From: Nitrospinae bacterium CG11_big_fil_rev_8_21_14_0_20_56_8
GTDB taxonomy: Bacteria; Nitrospinota; Nitrospinia; Nitrospinales; VA-1
Direction of reading: 5' to 3'
Length of the DNA stretch: 12,512 nt
NCBI GenBank assembly: GCA_002796165.1
Contig: PCWF01000115.1
Span: 1 to 12,512, forward strand
Each line of letters opens with the position of its first letter. Positions within the stretch are counted from its first letter, which is position 1. A program made the position numbers and the translations under genes. Positions 6,609-12,512 of the stretch are shown piece after piece. Under the pieces are notes generated by a model. The model did no database searches. It worked only from the letters and a program-made list of their open reading frames with translations, and was not told the origin of the DNA.

Positions 6609-7380
6609 AACTCACCGATCTCAAGGTGACATCGGTTTTGAATTCGATCGTGGCTCCCGCGTTATCGGGATCGATCAGGTTCAGGGTGATCCCGACCTTG
6701 GTAACGTCCGCAATCGTTGCGGCCCCGTAAAAATTAAACGACAGCCCGTTGGCCGCGCCCCCGCCGATCAGGGTTGTCGTGCTTCCATCCACGGTCTTGA
6801 CGATATTGGTCCCGCTCTGGGTAATGGTAATGTCTTTATACTTGTTCACGGTCACCAGCCTGGAATTTTCCGAGTAGGTGAAATTGGCCGTGAAGGCCGT
6901 TCCCAACGTGAGCTCGGAAGACGAGGCGCCGGTGAGCGCGCTGTAATGCGATTGCGAAAATGCGGGATCGTACACGACGATATTGTCCCCGCTGGCGAAC
7001 CCGCTTCCGTCGACGACGGTCAGGGTATTCGATCCCGAAGTGGCGACCACCGTCCCGGCCGCTCCCGTCGGGGTGGAGGTGGTCACCCCATCGTCGTTGG
7101 AATAAAATTCGATGGAAGTGGTGGACATGGCCTGGATGCCCTCGTTGGGGGGAAGACCGTTTCCCGCCATGCGGATCTCCTTGGCCAGGACATTGATCGC
7201 GTGGCGCCCCTTGGCGCGGATGTTGGTTCCCTCGTTCTCATCCTTCAGGAACGACTGCTGATGAACGAACAGGCTGATCGCGGCTCCCAGAACCACCACC
7301 ATGATGACCATGGCAATCATCATCTCCACCATGCTCATGCCCTGCTGGTCCGGAACATCCCGCTTGCCAATCAAAAACAT
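6607..7380 (-). CDS. pilW: PilW-like minor pilin (distal copy)
   Basis: A 257-residue prepilin. The type III signal is clear: the basic leader MFLIGKRDVPDQQG is followed by MSMVEMMIAMVIMVVVLGAAI, with cleavage expected after Gly14 and Glu19 at mature position 5. The following AKGRHAINVLAKEIRMAGNG (61-80 region) is the typical PilW-family alpha-beta linker (RxAxxxLxxEIRMAG). The rest is beta-rich and heavy in Thr, Ser and Gly. Such proteins are processed by the prepilin peptidase PilD and sit in the inner membrane and at the pilus tip. Length is usual for the family, unlike its much larger paralogue encoded at 7980-9743. Start supported by GAGG 7 nt upstream of the ATG. Its stop overlaps the Shine-Dalgarno of the pilX-like gene. 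Confidence 0.85.
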   Translation of the reverse strand: MFLIGKRDVPDQQGMSMVEMMIAMVIMVVVLGAAISLFVHQQSFLKDENEGTNIRAKGRHAINVLAKEIRMAGNGLPPNEGIQAMSTTSIEFYSNDDGVTTSTPTGAAGTVVATSGSNTLTVVDGSGFASGDNIVVYDPAFSQSHYSALTGASSSELTLGTAFTANFTYSENSRLVTVNKYKDITITQSGTNIVKTVDGSTTTLIGGGAANGLSFNFYGAATIADVTKVGITLNLIDPDNAGATIEFKTDVTLRSVS

Positions 7381-7432
7381 AAGGCGGCCTCTAAAACTTT
7401 CTGTCGGCCATGAACTGGCTTATGAGAATTAA

Positions 7433-7453
7433 AGGCCGGCGAACGGACGGCCT
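7433..7453 (-). terminator. Hairpin in the 113-nt gap inside the pilin cluster
   Basis: AGGCCG (minus strand, 7448-7453) pairs perfectly with CGGCCT (7433-7438) around a 9-nt loop and is followed by TTAATTCT. It lies in the only sizeable gap of the cluster, 7381-7493. The T tract is poor, so it could be a partial terminator, an mRNA processing site or chance. No other clear signal or convincing promoter was found in this gap. Confidence 0.3.
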
Positions 7454-7493
7454 GGAAGATCGCAAAGGGTTTAAGGTGTCCATATGAAACTCT

Positions 7494-7970
7494 TTACTGT
7501 GAAATGATGGTTTGCAGAGTTTCCGTCTGCGTTCCGTTTTCCTGCCAGGTCACCGTAGCGGTCACCGTCGTGGCGTAATTGGAGGACCCGATCTGATTGA
7601 TGGACCAGGTTCGGGTGTACATGGCACCCGAGGTGCCGGTATTGCCCTCGGCGTCCACCACCTCGCCCCCCACGGTGGCCGTCCAGGTCTGGGTGACCGA
7701 ATCGTACTCGGGAGAATCGAGGCCGTTGGCATCGGAGAGGAGGTACGTCAGGCCCAGGTTTTTGATGAACTCCACCTTGTCCTGGGCGAGCGTCGCGGCG
7801 ACACTGCTTTTCTTGCTGGCCGTGTTCTTGCTGGCGATGGATCCCGACAGGATCCCGTAAGCCAGCATTCCAAAGGAGATCATCGCGATCACGATCAGCA
7901 CCTCGATCAGCGTGAACCCTGCCGGCGATTTTCGTTGAAGTTCCCTCGAGCCTGGGTCCAAGCGTTTCAT
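7494..7970 (-). CDS. pilV: PilV-like minor pilin (distal copy)
   Basis: A 158-residue prepilin with a textbook type III signal: a basic leader ending KSPAG, then FTLIEVLIVIAMISFGMLAYG. Cleavage is expected after Gly18, with Glu23 at mature position 5. The LIEVLIVIAMISFGML pattern and the short ectodomain are typical of PilV/GspI-like proteins, which connect initiation complexes of type IV pili. The body includes a GLDSPEYDSVTQTWTATVGG segment and ends TVTWQENGTQTETLQTIISQ, similar to the ATVTW strand of other PilV proteins. There are no cysteines. The ATG is preceded by GGAAGG, and the gene begins 9 nt after the stop of the large pilW-like gene, so cotranscription is very likely. Downstream lies the 113-nt gap with a hairpin. 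Confidence 0.85.
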   Translation of the reverse strand: MKRLDPGSRELQRKSPAGFTLIEVLIVIAMISFGMLAYGILSGSIASKNTASKKSSVAATLAQDKVEFIKNLGLTYLLSDANGLDSPEYDSVTQTWTATVGGEVVDAEGNTGTSGAMYTRTWSINQIGSSNYATTVTATVTWQENGTQTETLQTIISQ

Positions 7971-7979
7971 GTTTCCTTC

Positions 7980-9743
7980 CTATTCGACGGTTACGGGGGT
8001 AACGGTAATGTCATCAAATCGTAACACGCTTTTGGTGAGAACCAGGCCCACTTTTCCGCTCGAATAGCTGGCATCGGTTTCTTCCAGGGCCCAATCCGCC
8101 GGTTCAGCGTCCGCCGTCGCCCAGATTTTGGCCTTGAGAGCGGTGCCCACCGCGTAACCCTTAATGGTGTAGTCGGTGTTGTTGGCAAACGTGATGGACC
8201 CCGTGGTCGAAACCGTATCGGCAATAATGGTCTCGGTCCCGTTCGACAGGGAAACGATCTGCAGATTATAAATGTCATCGTTGGGATTCGCGGTGCAAGA
8301 CGAACAATACACGCGGACCATGTAATAATGGTCGGTGTCCTGGTAGCGAAGAATCATCCCTGCATATTCGCTCGTGGCCCCAAAGGAGCCGTTTCTTCCG
8401 GTTTCCATCTGCATTTCGTAATCCTGCCAGGCGGCGCAACCGTTGATAGAATAGCCGAAACCATTGGAAGCGCTTTTGTATTCCCCGGCGGCCACGTTCC
8501 AGTTGACCACCCCGCCTTCATCCCATCCGGTGCTGTCCCCGTCGTCAAAATTGTCGGTGAAGACCCCCGTTCCCGACTGGAAGGCGATGGGGATCGCGCT
8601 GAAAACGGGATACTCCTTGCCGCTTATGGTCATCAGGGCGTTGGCGGAGAGGGTCACGGTGGTGCTCGGGGAAGACCAGTCATAGGTCAGGGTGGTGGTG
8701 GATTCACCGGCGTAATTGGTCGAATTGGATGACGGTGAAACCGTTCCCGCGGTCGCGTTGAAATTGATGTCGATCCCGGCTTCGACCGCATCGCCCTGGG
8801 AATCGACCAGGGACGCGGTGACGACCGTACTGGTGTCGGGACAGGAGACGGGATTGGGAAGTGCGGAAATTTCCATTTTGCCCCACGGGGCCATCACCAG
8901 GTTCCGCGGCGAGGTGTTGGATTCGAAGTTCAAACGGTGATAACTGTCGTTGTAGCCGGACGCTCCGGCCAGAGTCGCCACGCTCCCGGCCTCGTAGGAC
9001 CCGCTTTGCGTGAACCCTTCCCGCGGATCTTCATCCTTGGACCGCACCAGCAGATCGAATTCCACGCGGCGGATATCGTTCAATTCGCTGGCGGGAACGG
9101 TATAGGGAGGAACCGCCTTGCCGCTGGCAGTCGTCACCCCCGAGGGCAGGGCATTCCCGTTTTTGTCATAGTAGCGGATGATCAGGTTGTCTACATACTG
9201 CGCCACCTTGTGCTTGTTGACCGTGGACCCTCCCGCTTCGGGAACGATCTTGTAGAGATTGTAGGTGGGGCCGTCCAGCACCAGGCTGATCGTATGGGAT
9301 TGGGATTCGTCGCTTGCGATGGTTCCATTGTCGTTCCCGTCATAGTAGGCGGTGAAGGAGAACGATTCGGTGGGCGAACCCGAGTCCTTGGACACCGCGA
9401 AGGTAACCACCTCGTCCGCCTGAATCACCCCGTCGTTGTCTTCGTCGAAGACGGTGGAGAGATAATGGTCGGAGGCGGCGAGAAACCGGGTGCCCCTGAA
9501 AACATTGTATCCGGCATTCTGGACCGCGCGCGCCATGAAATCGGTGGCGGACCGGCCGTTGGCCTGCATTTTCCCAAGGTCGCTGGTTCGCGTGAAGGCT
9601 TCCCGTTGCGATTGGAATATTCCTGCCGCAAGGGCCAGGACCAGAAGGGAAACCGCAAGGGCCACCATGATCTCGACCAGGGTAAATCCCGCCTGGGACC
9701 GTCGTTTCACCGCTTGCTTGGTATTCGGATGGTATTCGGACAT
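7980..9743 (-). CDS. pilW: Oversized PilW-like minor pilin with EF-hand loops, Ig-like and LamG-like regions
   Basis: 587 residues, roughly twice the usual PilW length. Residues 1-45: type III prepilin signal, cleavage after Gly19 (QAG-FTLVEIMVALAVSLLVLALAAG), Glu24 at mature position 5. Residues 45-290: PilW-type body with the GRSATDFMARAVQNAGYN linker. This region contains two calcium-loop-like motifs, DEDNDGVIQADE (100-111) and DGNDNGTIASDE (135-146), that fit the EF-hand pattern. Residues 291-390 look like a bacterial Ig-like domain (VTASLVDSQGDAVEAG, then FNATAGTVSPSS). Residues 394-585 resemble a LamG/concanavalin-type jelly roll: DNFDDGDSTGW, YAGMILRYQDTDHYYMVRV, and the closing SGKVGLVLT plus FDDITV. 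Cys436, Cys480 and Cys483 may form disulfides. I infer a calcium-stabilised, possibly ligand-binding pilus tip protein. Start supported by GAGAGG 6 nt upstream. Confidence 0.82.
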   Translation of the reverse strand: MSEYHPNTKQAVKRRSQAGFTLVEIMVALAVSLLVLALAAGIFQSQREAFTRTSDLGKMQANGRSATDFMARAVQNAGYNVFRGTRFLAASDHYLSTVFDEDNDGVIQADEVVTFAVSKDSGSPTESFSFTAYYDGNDNGTIASDESQSHTISLVLDGPTYNLYKIVPEAGGSTVNKHKVAQYVDNLIIRYYDKNGNALPSGVTTASGKAVPPYTVPASELNDIRRVEFDLLVRSKDEDPREGFTQSGSYEAGSVATLAGASGYNDSYHRLNFESNTSPRNLVMAPWGKMEISALPNPVSCPDTSTVVTASLVDSQGDAVEAGIDINFNATAGTVSPSSNSTNYAGESTTTLTYDWSSPSTTVTLSANALMTISGKEYPVFSAIPIAFQSGTGVFTDNFDDGDSTGWDEGGVVNWNVAAGEYKSASNGFGYSINGCAAWQDYEMQMETGRNGSFGATSEYAGMILRYQDTDHYYMVRVYCSSCTANPNDDIYNLQIVSLSNGTETIIADTVSTTGSITFANNTDYTIKGYAVGTALKAKIWATADAEPADWALEETDASYSSGKVGLVLTKSVLRFDDITVTPVTVE

Positions 9744-9761
9744 CGTAACCTCTCAGTCAAA

Positions 9762-11558
9762 TCATTCCAGGTAGCCAACGCGTTCCACGCTGAAAATGGA
9801 GGGGATGAAGGGGGGCCAGAAATCGGGATCCTGGAACCGCACATCCCAACCCCAGTTTCGGGTGGGAGCCTGGTAACGGTCGCTCCCGTAAACCCAGGAG
9901 CCGTCGGCCTGGGAGCTGGTCCAAAGATTGATAAAACTTCCGCGGATATTGCAGGATTTCCCCGACCAGCTTTCGTGGAACCGGGGATAGTTTTCCAGCC
10001 CGCCGCTGTAGGTTCCTCCCCCTGCGGGAGTCGGCACGTTGCCTCCAAAAAAGGCGGCATAGATCGTCGTGTTCGAGGCGGCGGACAGGGCGCCGTTGCA
10101 AGTCTTCCCGGTGAACGCGTTGGAAAGGACATTGATGGCGTCCCCGATGAGCGCCACCCCCTTGGTGTCAACCGTATTGAAATCGCCCTGAATGTAAATG
10201 GGGTTATCGGTCGCCAGGGTGGTTTCGTCGGACAATTGGGCCTGGGAAGTGGCATCGATCTTGGTGAGACGAATCCCGTTAAGATCCGTTCCCGTGTTGG
10301 GATCGGCCTCGTTGGCGCCGGTCCGCGATGCATAGATCAAAATGCCGTCCCCGGCCAGGCTCAATCCCAGGTCGGCCAGGTAGGCTTCGTACCATTGACC
10401 CAGAGCATAGAGATCGATATCGGTGGTATCCACGTTCCGGTCACTTTCGCGGCAATCCTGGAAGGCGTTGTTCGTCTCCTGAACGGGCGTCAGAAACCCG
10501 GCGATCGCATTTCCCGCCGAAGATTCCCCGTTGGCAATCAGAGCGGTGACATCCGTGTCGGCCGCGGGCCGGGACACGTAGATCTCGATTTGCCCCGTCC
10601 CCACTCCCCCCGTGCCTATGATGCGGATTCCATCCACGGTCGGGCGCTCGGGATTGCCGGCTTTCTGTTCGTAAAATCCCCCCCGTGTGAATTGGGTCTT
10701 GGCGGGCGCCGAATACGTCTGTTCGTTGACCAGAAGATAATCGTTGAAGCGGGTTTCCTCGCTGGATTCATTGTCGGACGTGACGTCCCCCGTCATGGTC
10801 TCCACGGGACTGAACGTGGTGCCCGTGTTGTCGGTCTTGATATTGACCCGATCGGAGGGAAAGGTCGAACTGTCGTCCTTGCGCTTGAGATAAACGTTTC
10901 CTCCCGCCGTGATGCCATGCGGGGACTGGTTGTTGGCGTCGTCATAATTTCTGAGATTGAAGGTGGCGTTGGAACCGATGTAGATGTCGCCGTTGGCGTG
11001 GATCCGGCCCCAACTGTTCATGGTGGGACCGGGGAGAACTTCGAGGTCGGCATCGTTGCCCGATCCACCATAAAAAACGTAATACTGAACCAGCGGGGTC
11101 TCCAGGATTCGAATCGTTTCCTGGACGTGCTCCTTGGACTTGTCGGTGAGCGAGGTGGAATCGCTTTCAACATTGTAGGTATAGGCGTAATGGTAGATCG
11201 TGGTGTTTCCCGCCACGGTCTGATACAGGAATTTGTCGACGGGATTGGTGATCTCGTACGTGACGCTGTAACCCCGGTAATTGTCCGCGGTCACCGGTCC
11301 CCCGCTGTTGGTGTAAACGCTGAGATCCTCAAATTCCTCGATGATTTCGTTGACCGCGAGGTCCAATCCCACTTCCGCCGAATAAAATGCCGTCTTGCTT
11401 TTCCGGTGCGCCTGGGTGGACTGCATTTCCAGATTGACCAGCTGGATGGCGCCCAGGGCCAGGGTGGCCATGACGGTAAGAATCATCAGGAAAATCAGAA
11501 CGGTATTGCCCCGTTCGCTTTCCAATATCGATCGGGTCATTTCATCAGAACGTTTCAT
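9762..11558 (-). CDS. pilX: Large PilX-like minor pilin with DUF7305-type C-terminus
   Basis: 598 residues. After the leader, RGNTVLIFLMILTVMATLALGA (16-37) forms the membrane helix and KTAFYSAEVGLDLAVNEI (55-72) matches the PilX_N helix. As is usual for PilX/GspK-type proteins, Glu5 is absent (Ile22). The ectodomain contains GRIHANGDIYIGSNATF (184-200) and a long, probably beta-rich middle. The C-terminal block (about 450-590) reads NPIYIQGDFNT, VALIGDAINVLSNAF, AAFFGGNVPT, YSGGLENYPRFHESWSGK, RGSFINLW and WGWDVRF. This is the pattern I associate with DUF7305 of PilX-like proteins in deltaproteobacteria and relatives. Three cysteines (369, 487, 536) may pair. The start has GAGG 5 nt upstream, and the gene begins 7 nt after the preceding stop. 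Its precise role is unknown, presumably in the tip/initiation complex. Confidence 0.82.
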   Translation of the reverse strand: MKRSDEMTRSILESERGNTVLIFLMILTVMATLALGAIQLVNLEMQSTQAHRKSKTAFYSAEVGLDLAVNEIIEEFEDLSVYTNSGGPVTADNYRGYSVTYEITNPVDKFLYQTVAGNTTIYHYAYTYNVESDSTSLTDKSKEHVQETIRILETPLVQYYVFYGGSGNDADLEVLPGPTMNSWGRIHANGDIYIGSNATFNLRNYDDANNQSPHGITAGGNVYLKRKDDSSTFPSDRVNIKTDNTGTTFSPVETMTGDVTSDNESSEETRFNDYLLVNEQTYSAPAKTQFTRGGFYEQKAGNPERPTVDGIRIIGTGGVGTGQIEIYVSRPAADTDVTALIANGESSAGNAIAGFLTPVQETNNAFQDCRESDRNVDTTDIDLYALGQWYEAYLADLGLSLAGDGILIYASRTGANEADPNTGTDLNGIRLTKIDATSQAQLSDETTLATDNPIYIQGDFNTVDTKGVALIGDAINVLSNAFTGKTCNGALSAASNTTIYAAFFGGNVPTPAGGGTYSGGLENYPRFHESWSGKSCNIRGSFINLWTSSQADGSWVYGSDRYQAPTRNWGWDVRFQDPDFWPPFIPSIFSVERVGYLE

Positions 11559-11565
11559 ATGAACC

Positions 11566-12099
11566 TCACTCCAAAAACTGCCGGCGATGAAGAACCGCGC
11601 CTAATTCGACATTCTTCGACATATTCTCCGCATCCGTCCATTGGGTCTGAACCACCACCTCGACCATCTGTATGGATTCCGGAGCCTCGAAGGTATCCGT
11701 GGAAGAGGAGGGATAAATTTCCAGCGACCAGGTGCGGTAAATTCCCGATTCCACCTCCTCGGTCTTACTGTACTTTTTGTTGCTGACTTCCGTCATTCCT
11801 TCGGTGGAAAGGTAATCGCTCACCAGATAGGAGAACCCGTAACTTCCTCCCGTAGGCTCGTTGGTCGCCAGCCGTTTGATCTCCTCCAGCTTGTTCGTCG
11901 AATACATGGTGGCCTTGGTCATGTTCGCCGCCGACTGCTGGTAACGCATGACGGAATTGACGGAATGAACCAACCCCAGAAGCCCCACGGTCAGGATCAC
12001 CAGCCCGATGAGGACCTCAATCAGCGTAAAACCGGTTTCGCGCGCCGCGCTTTCGCCGAACTGCCCTGGGTTGTGTCGAAGATCCCGATTCATAGGCAT
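11566..12099 (-). CDS. pilV: PilV-like minor pilin (proximal copy)
   Basis: A 177-residue prepilin with the type III signal ARETG-FTLIEVLIGLVILTVGLLGLV. Cleavage is expected after Gly23, with Glu28 at mature position 5. The GLLGLVHSVNSVMRYQQSAANMTKA stretch (40-64) and the later TNKLEEIKRLA are typical of PilV (helix, then a Met/Ala-tolerant segment). The ectodomain ends VVVQTQWTDAENMSKNVELGAVLHRR, a PilV-like last strand. The ATG at 12099 is chosen over a GTG at 12132: GAGG (12108-12111), overlapping the preceding TGA, lies 8 nt before it, while GTG would overlap the upstream gene by 23 bases. A second ATG two codons on (12093) is also possible. It starts 10 nt after the FimT-like gene and ends 7 nt before the large PilX-like gene. 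Confidence 0.84.
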   Translation of the reverse strand: MPMNRDLRHNPGQFGESAARETGFTLIEVLIGLVILTVGLLGLVHSVNSVMRYQQSAANMTKATMYSTNKLEEIKRLATNEPTGGSYGFSYLVSDYLSTEGMTEVSNKKYSKTEEVESGIYRTWSLEIYPSSSTDTFEAPESIQMVEVVVQTQWTDAENMSKNVELGAVLHRRQFLE

Positions 12100-12109
12100 A
12101 TCCCGCGCC

Positions 12110-12512
12110 TCAGCTCCATGGAGGAGACGCACTGACGTCGTATTTCCACAGGCTCACCCCGCCCGTGGCCTGGATCACCGTAATCGCGCGCATGCGGGCG
12201 GACTTGACCCCAACGTCGTCCCTGGGAATCATGTAAACCCCTCCGCTGGTACTGGCCTCGCCCCGCGAGTTGAATGTGACCGAGGTGCCCCCGCCCAGGG
12301 AAATCGGATTGCTGATGGAATTGCCGTCCACGTCGATCACGTTTCCGTTGAGCCCGAATTTGACTTTGGAATCCAGAATAACGCTTTTCTGGGTCTCACC
12401 CGCATCCTGGACCCCGTCTTCGTCGGTGTCATTGAGCACCGAATAGTTTCCGTTGGTGGAGTCGAACGATACAATCACGTTGTTGTTGTTTTTCACCGCC
12501 GTGGTCCGGGCC
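12110..12512 (-). CDS. fimT: FimT/GspH-like minor pseudopilin, C-terminal part (start outside window)
   Basis: The frame is open to the right edge, so the prepilin leader is not visible; 133 complete codons before the stop are seen. The opening ARTTAVKNNNNVIVSFD is the characteristic helix-to-strand transition of FimT/FimU/GspH proteins (AR..A....V.V). The end has the family's last strands, TSVTFNSRGEAST and MRAITVIQATGGVSLWKYD. GspH/FimT proteins are minor pilins that help start pilus or pseudopilus assembly. An acidic loop DTDEDGVQDAGE (bases 12395-12430) fits a calcium-binding EF-hand/dockerin-like pattern and is an insertion not typical of the family. A GTG at 12494-12496 lies inside this conserved region and is not a credible start. 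First in the visible gene order, consistent with fimT/fimU-pilV order elsewhere. Confidence 0.8.
   Translation of the reverse strand, partial: ARTTAVKNNNNVIVSFDSTNGNYSVLNDTDEDGVQDAGETQKSVILDSKVKFGLNGNVIDVDGNSISNPISLGGGTSVTFNSRGEASTSGGVYMIPRDDVGVKSARMRAITVIQATGGVSLWKYDVSASPPWS

Noticed and set aside
6599..6610. TTG start for the distal pilX-like gene
   Set aside because: The GAGG preceding the ATG at 6598 lies inside this four-codon extension, so initiation at the ATG explains the sequence better.
8937..11786. Very long open frame (949 codons) on the plus strand
   Set aside because: It lies antisense to the pilX- and pilW-like genes, which have clear prepilin signatures, ribosome binding sites and packed spacing. 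The plus-strand translation is Gly/Val/His/Arg-rich with no recognisable domain, as expected from the GC-rich complement of real genes.
12100..12132. GTG start for the proximal pilV-like gene
   Set aside because: It overlaps the FimT-like gene by 23 bases and lacks a Shine-Dalgarno. The ATG at 12099 has GAGG at good spacing and a more usual leader length.
5255..12512. Type II secretion pseudopilins instead of type IV pilus minor pilins
   Set aside because: PilV/PilW/PilX_N features, repeated sets and the DUF7305-type tail fit type IV pili better, and no gsp core genes are visible. The FimT/GspH-like member alone cannot decide, so a small doubt remains.

Overview
This window looks like chromosome from a Gram-negative bacterium of moderately high GC. 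A LapB-type protein (a regulator of lipopolysaccharide synthesis) and a large set of type IV pilus minor pilins both fit a cell with an outer membrane. The large PilX/PilW-type ectodomains recall those of deltaproteobacterial, Nitrospinota or Nitrospirota-like lineages. That placement is an impression from protein style, not from any marker gene. No rRNA, tRNA, CRISPR array or transposase gene is visible.

Layout. Bases 1-534 (+) hold the C-terminal part of a LapB/YciM-like TPR protein ending in a four-cysteine rubredoxin-type knuckle. All other genes are on the minus strand. Bases 594-1112 encode a small secreted protein with an internal duplication. A likely intrinsic terminator separates it from 1179-2513, an ADP-ribosylglycohydrolase (DraG)-family protein whose metal-binding residues are largely replaced. 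Directly upstream of that is a YycJ/WalJ-like metallo-beta-lactamase-fold nuclease (2528-3310, TTG start). An approximately 147-bp palindromic, MITE-like repeat (3354-3500) fills the gap to an NAD(P)-dependent aldehyde dehydrogenase (3503-4987). The dehydrogenase has a clear ribosome binding site and a plausible sigma-70 promoter near 5146-5174.

From 5255 to the right edge lies one long minus-strand minor-pilin cluster, read from right to left: FimT/GspH-like (partial), PilV-like, PilX-like with a DUF7305-type C-terminus, a very large PilW-like protein, then a second PilV-like, PilW-like and PilX-like set. Most junctions are 7-18 nt and several Shine-Dalgarno sequences overlap the preceding stop codon, which suggests translational coupling. 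One 113-nt gap at 7381-7493 splits the cluster into two subsets.

In characterised systems such proteins form a priming complex at the pilus tip, usually with the adhesin PilY1. PilY1 is not in this window. The most striking protein is the 587-residue PilW-like one. It carries two EF-hand-type calcium loops, an Ig-like segment and a C-terminal LamG-like jelly-roll-type segment, so it may itself act as a tip adhesin.
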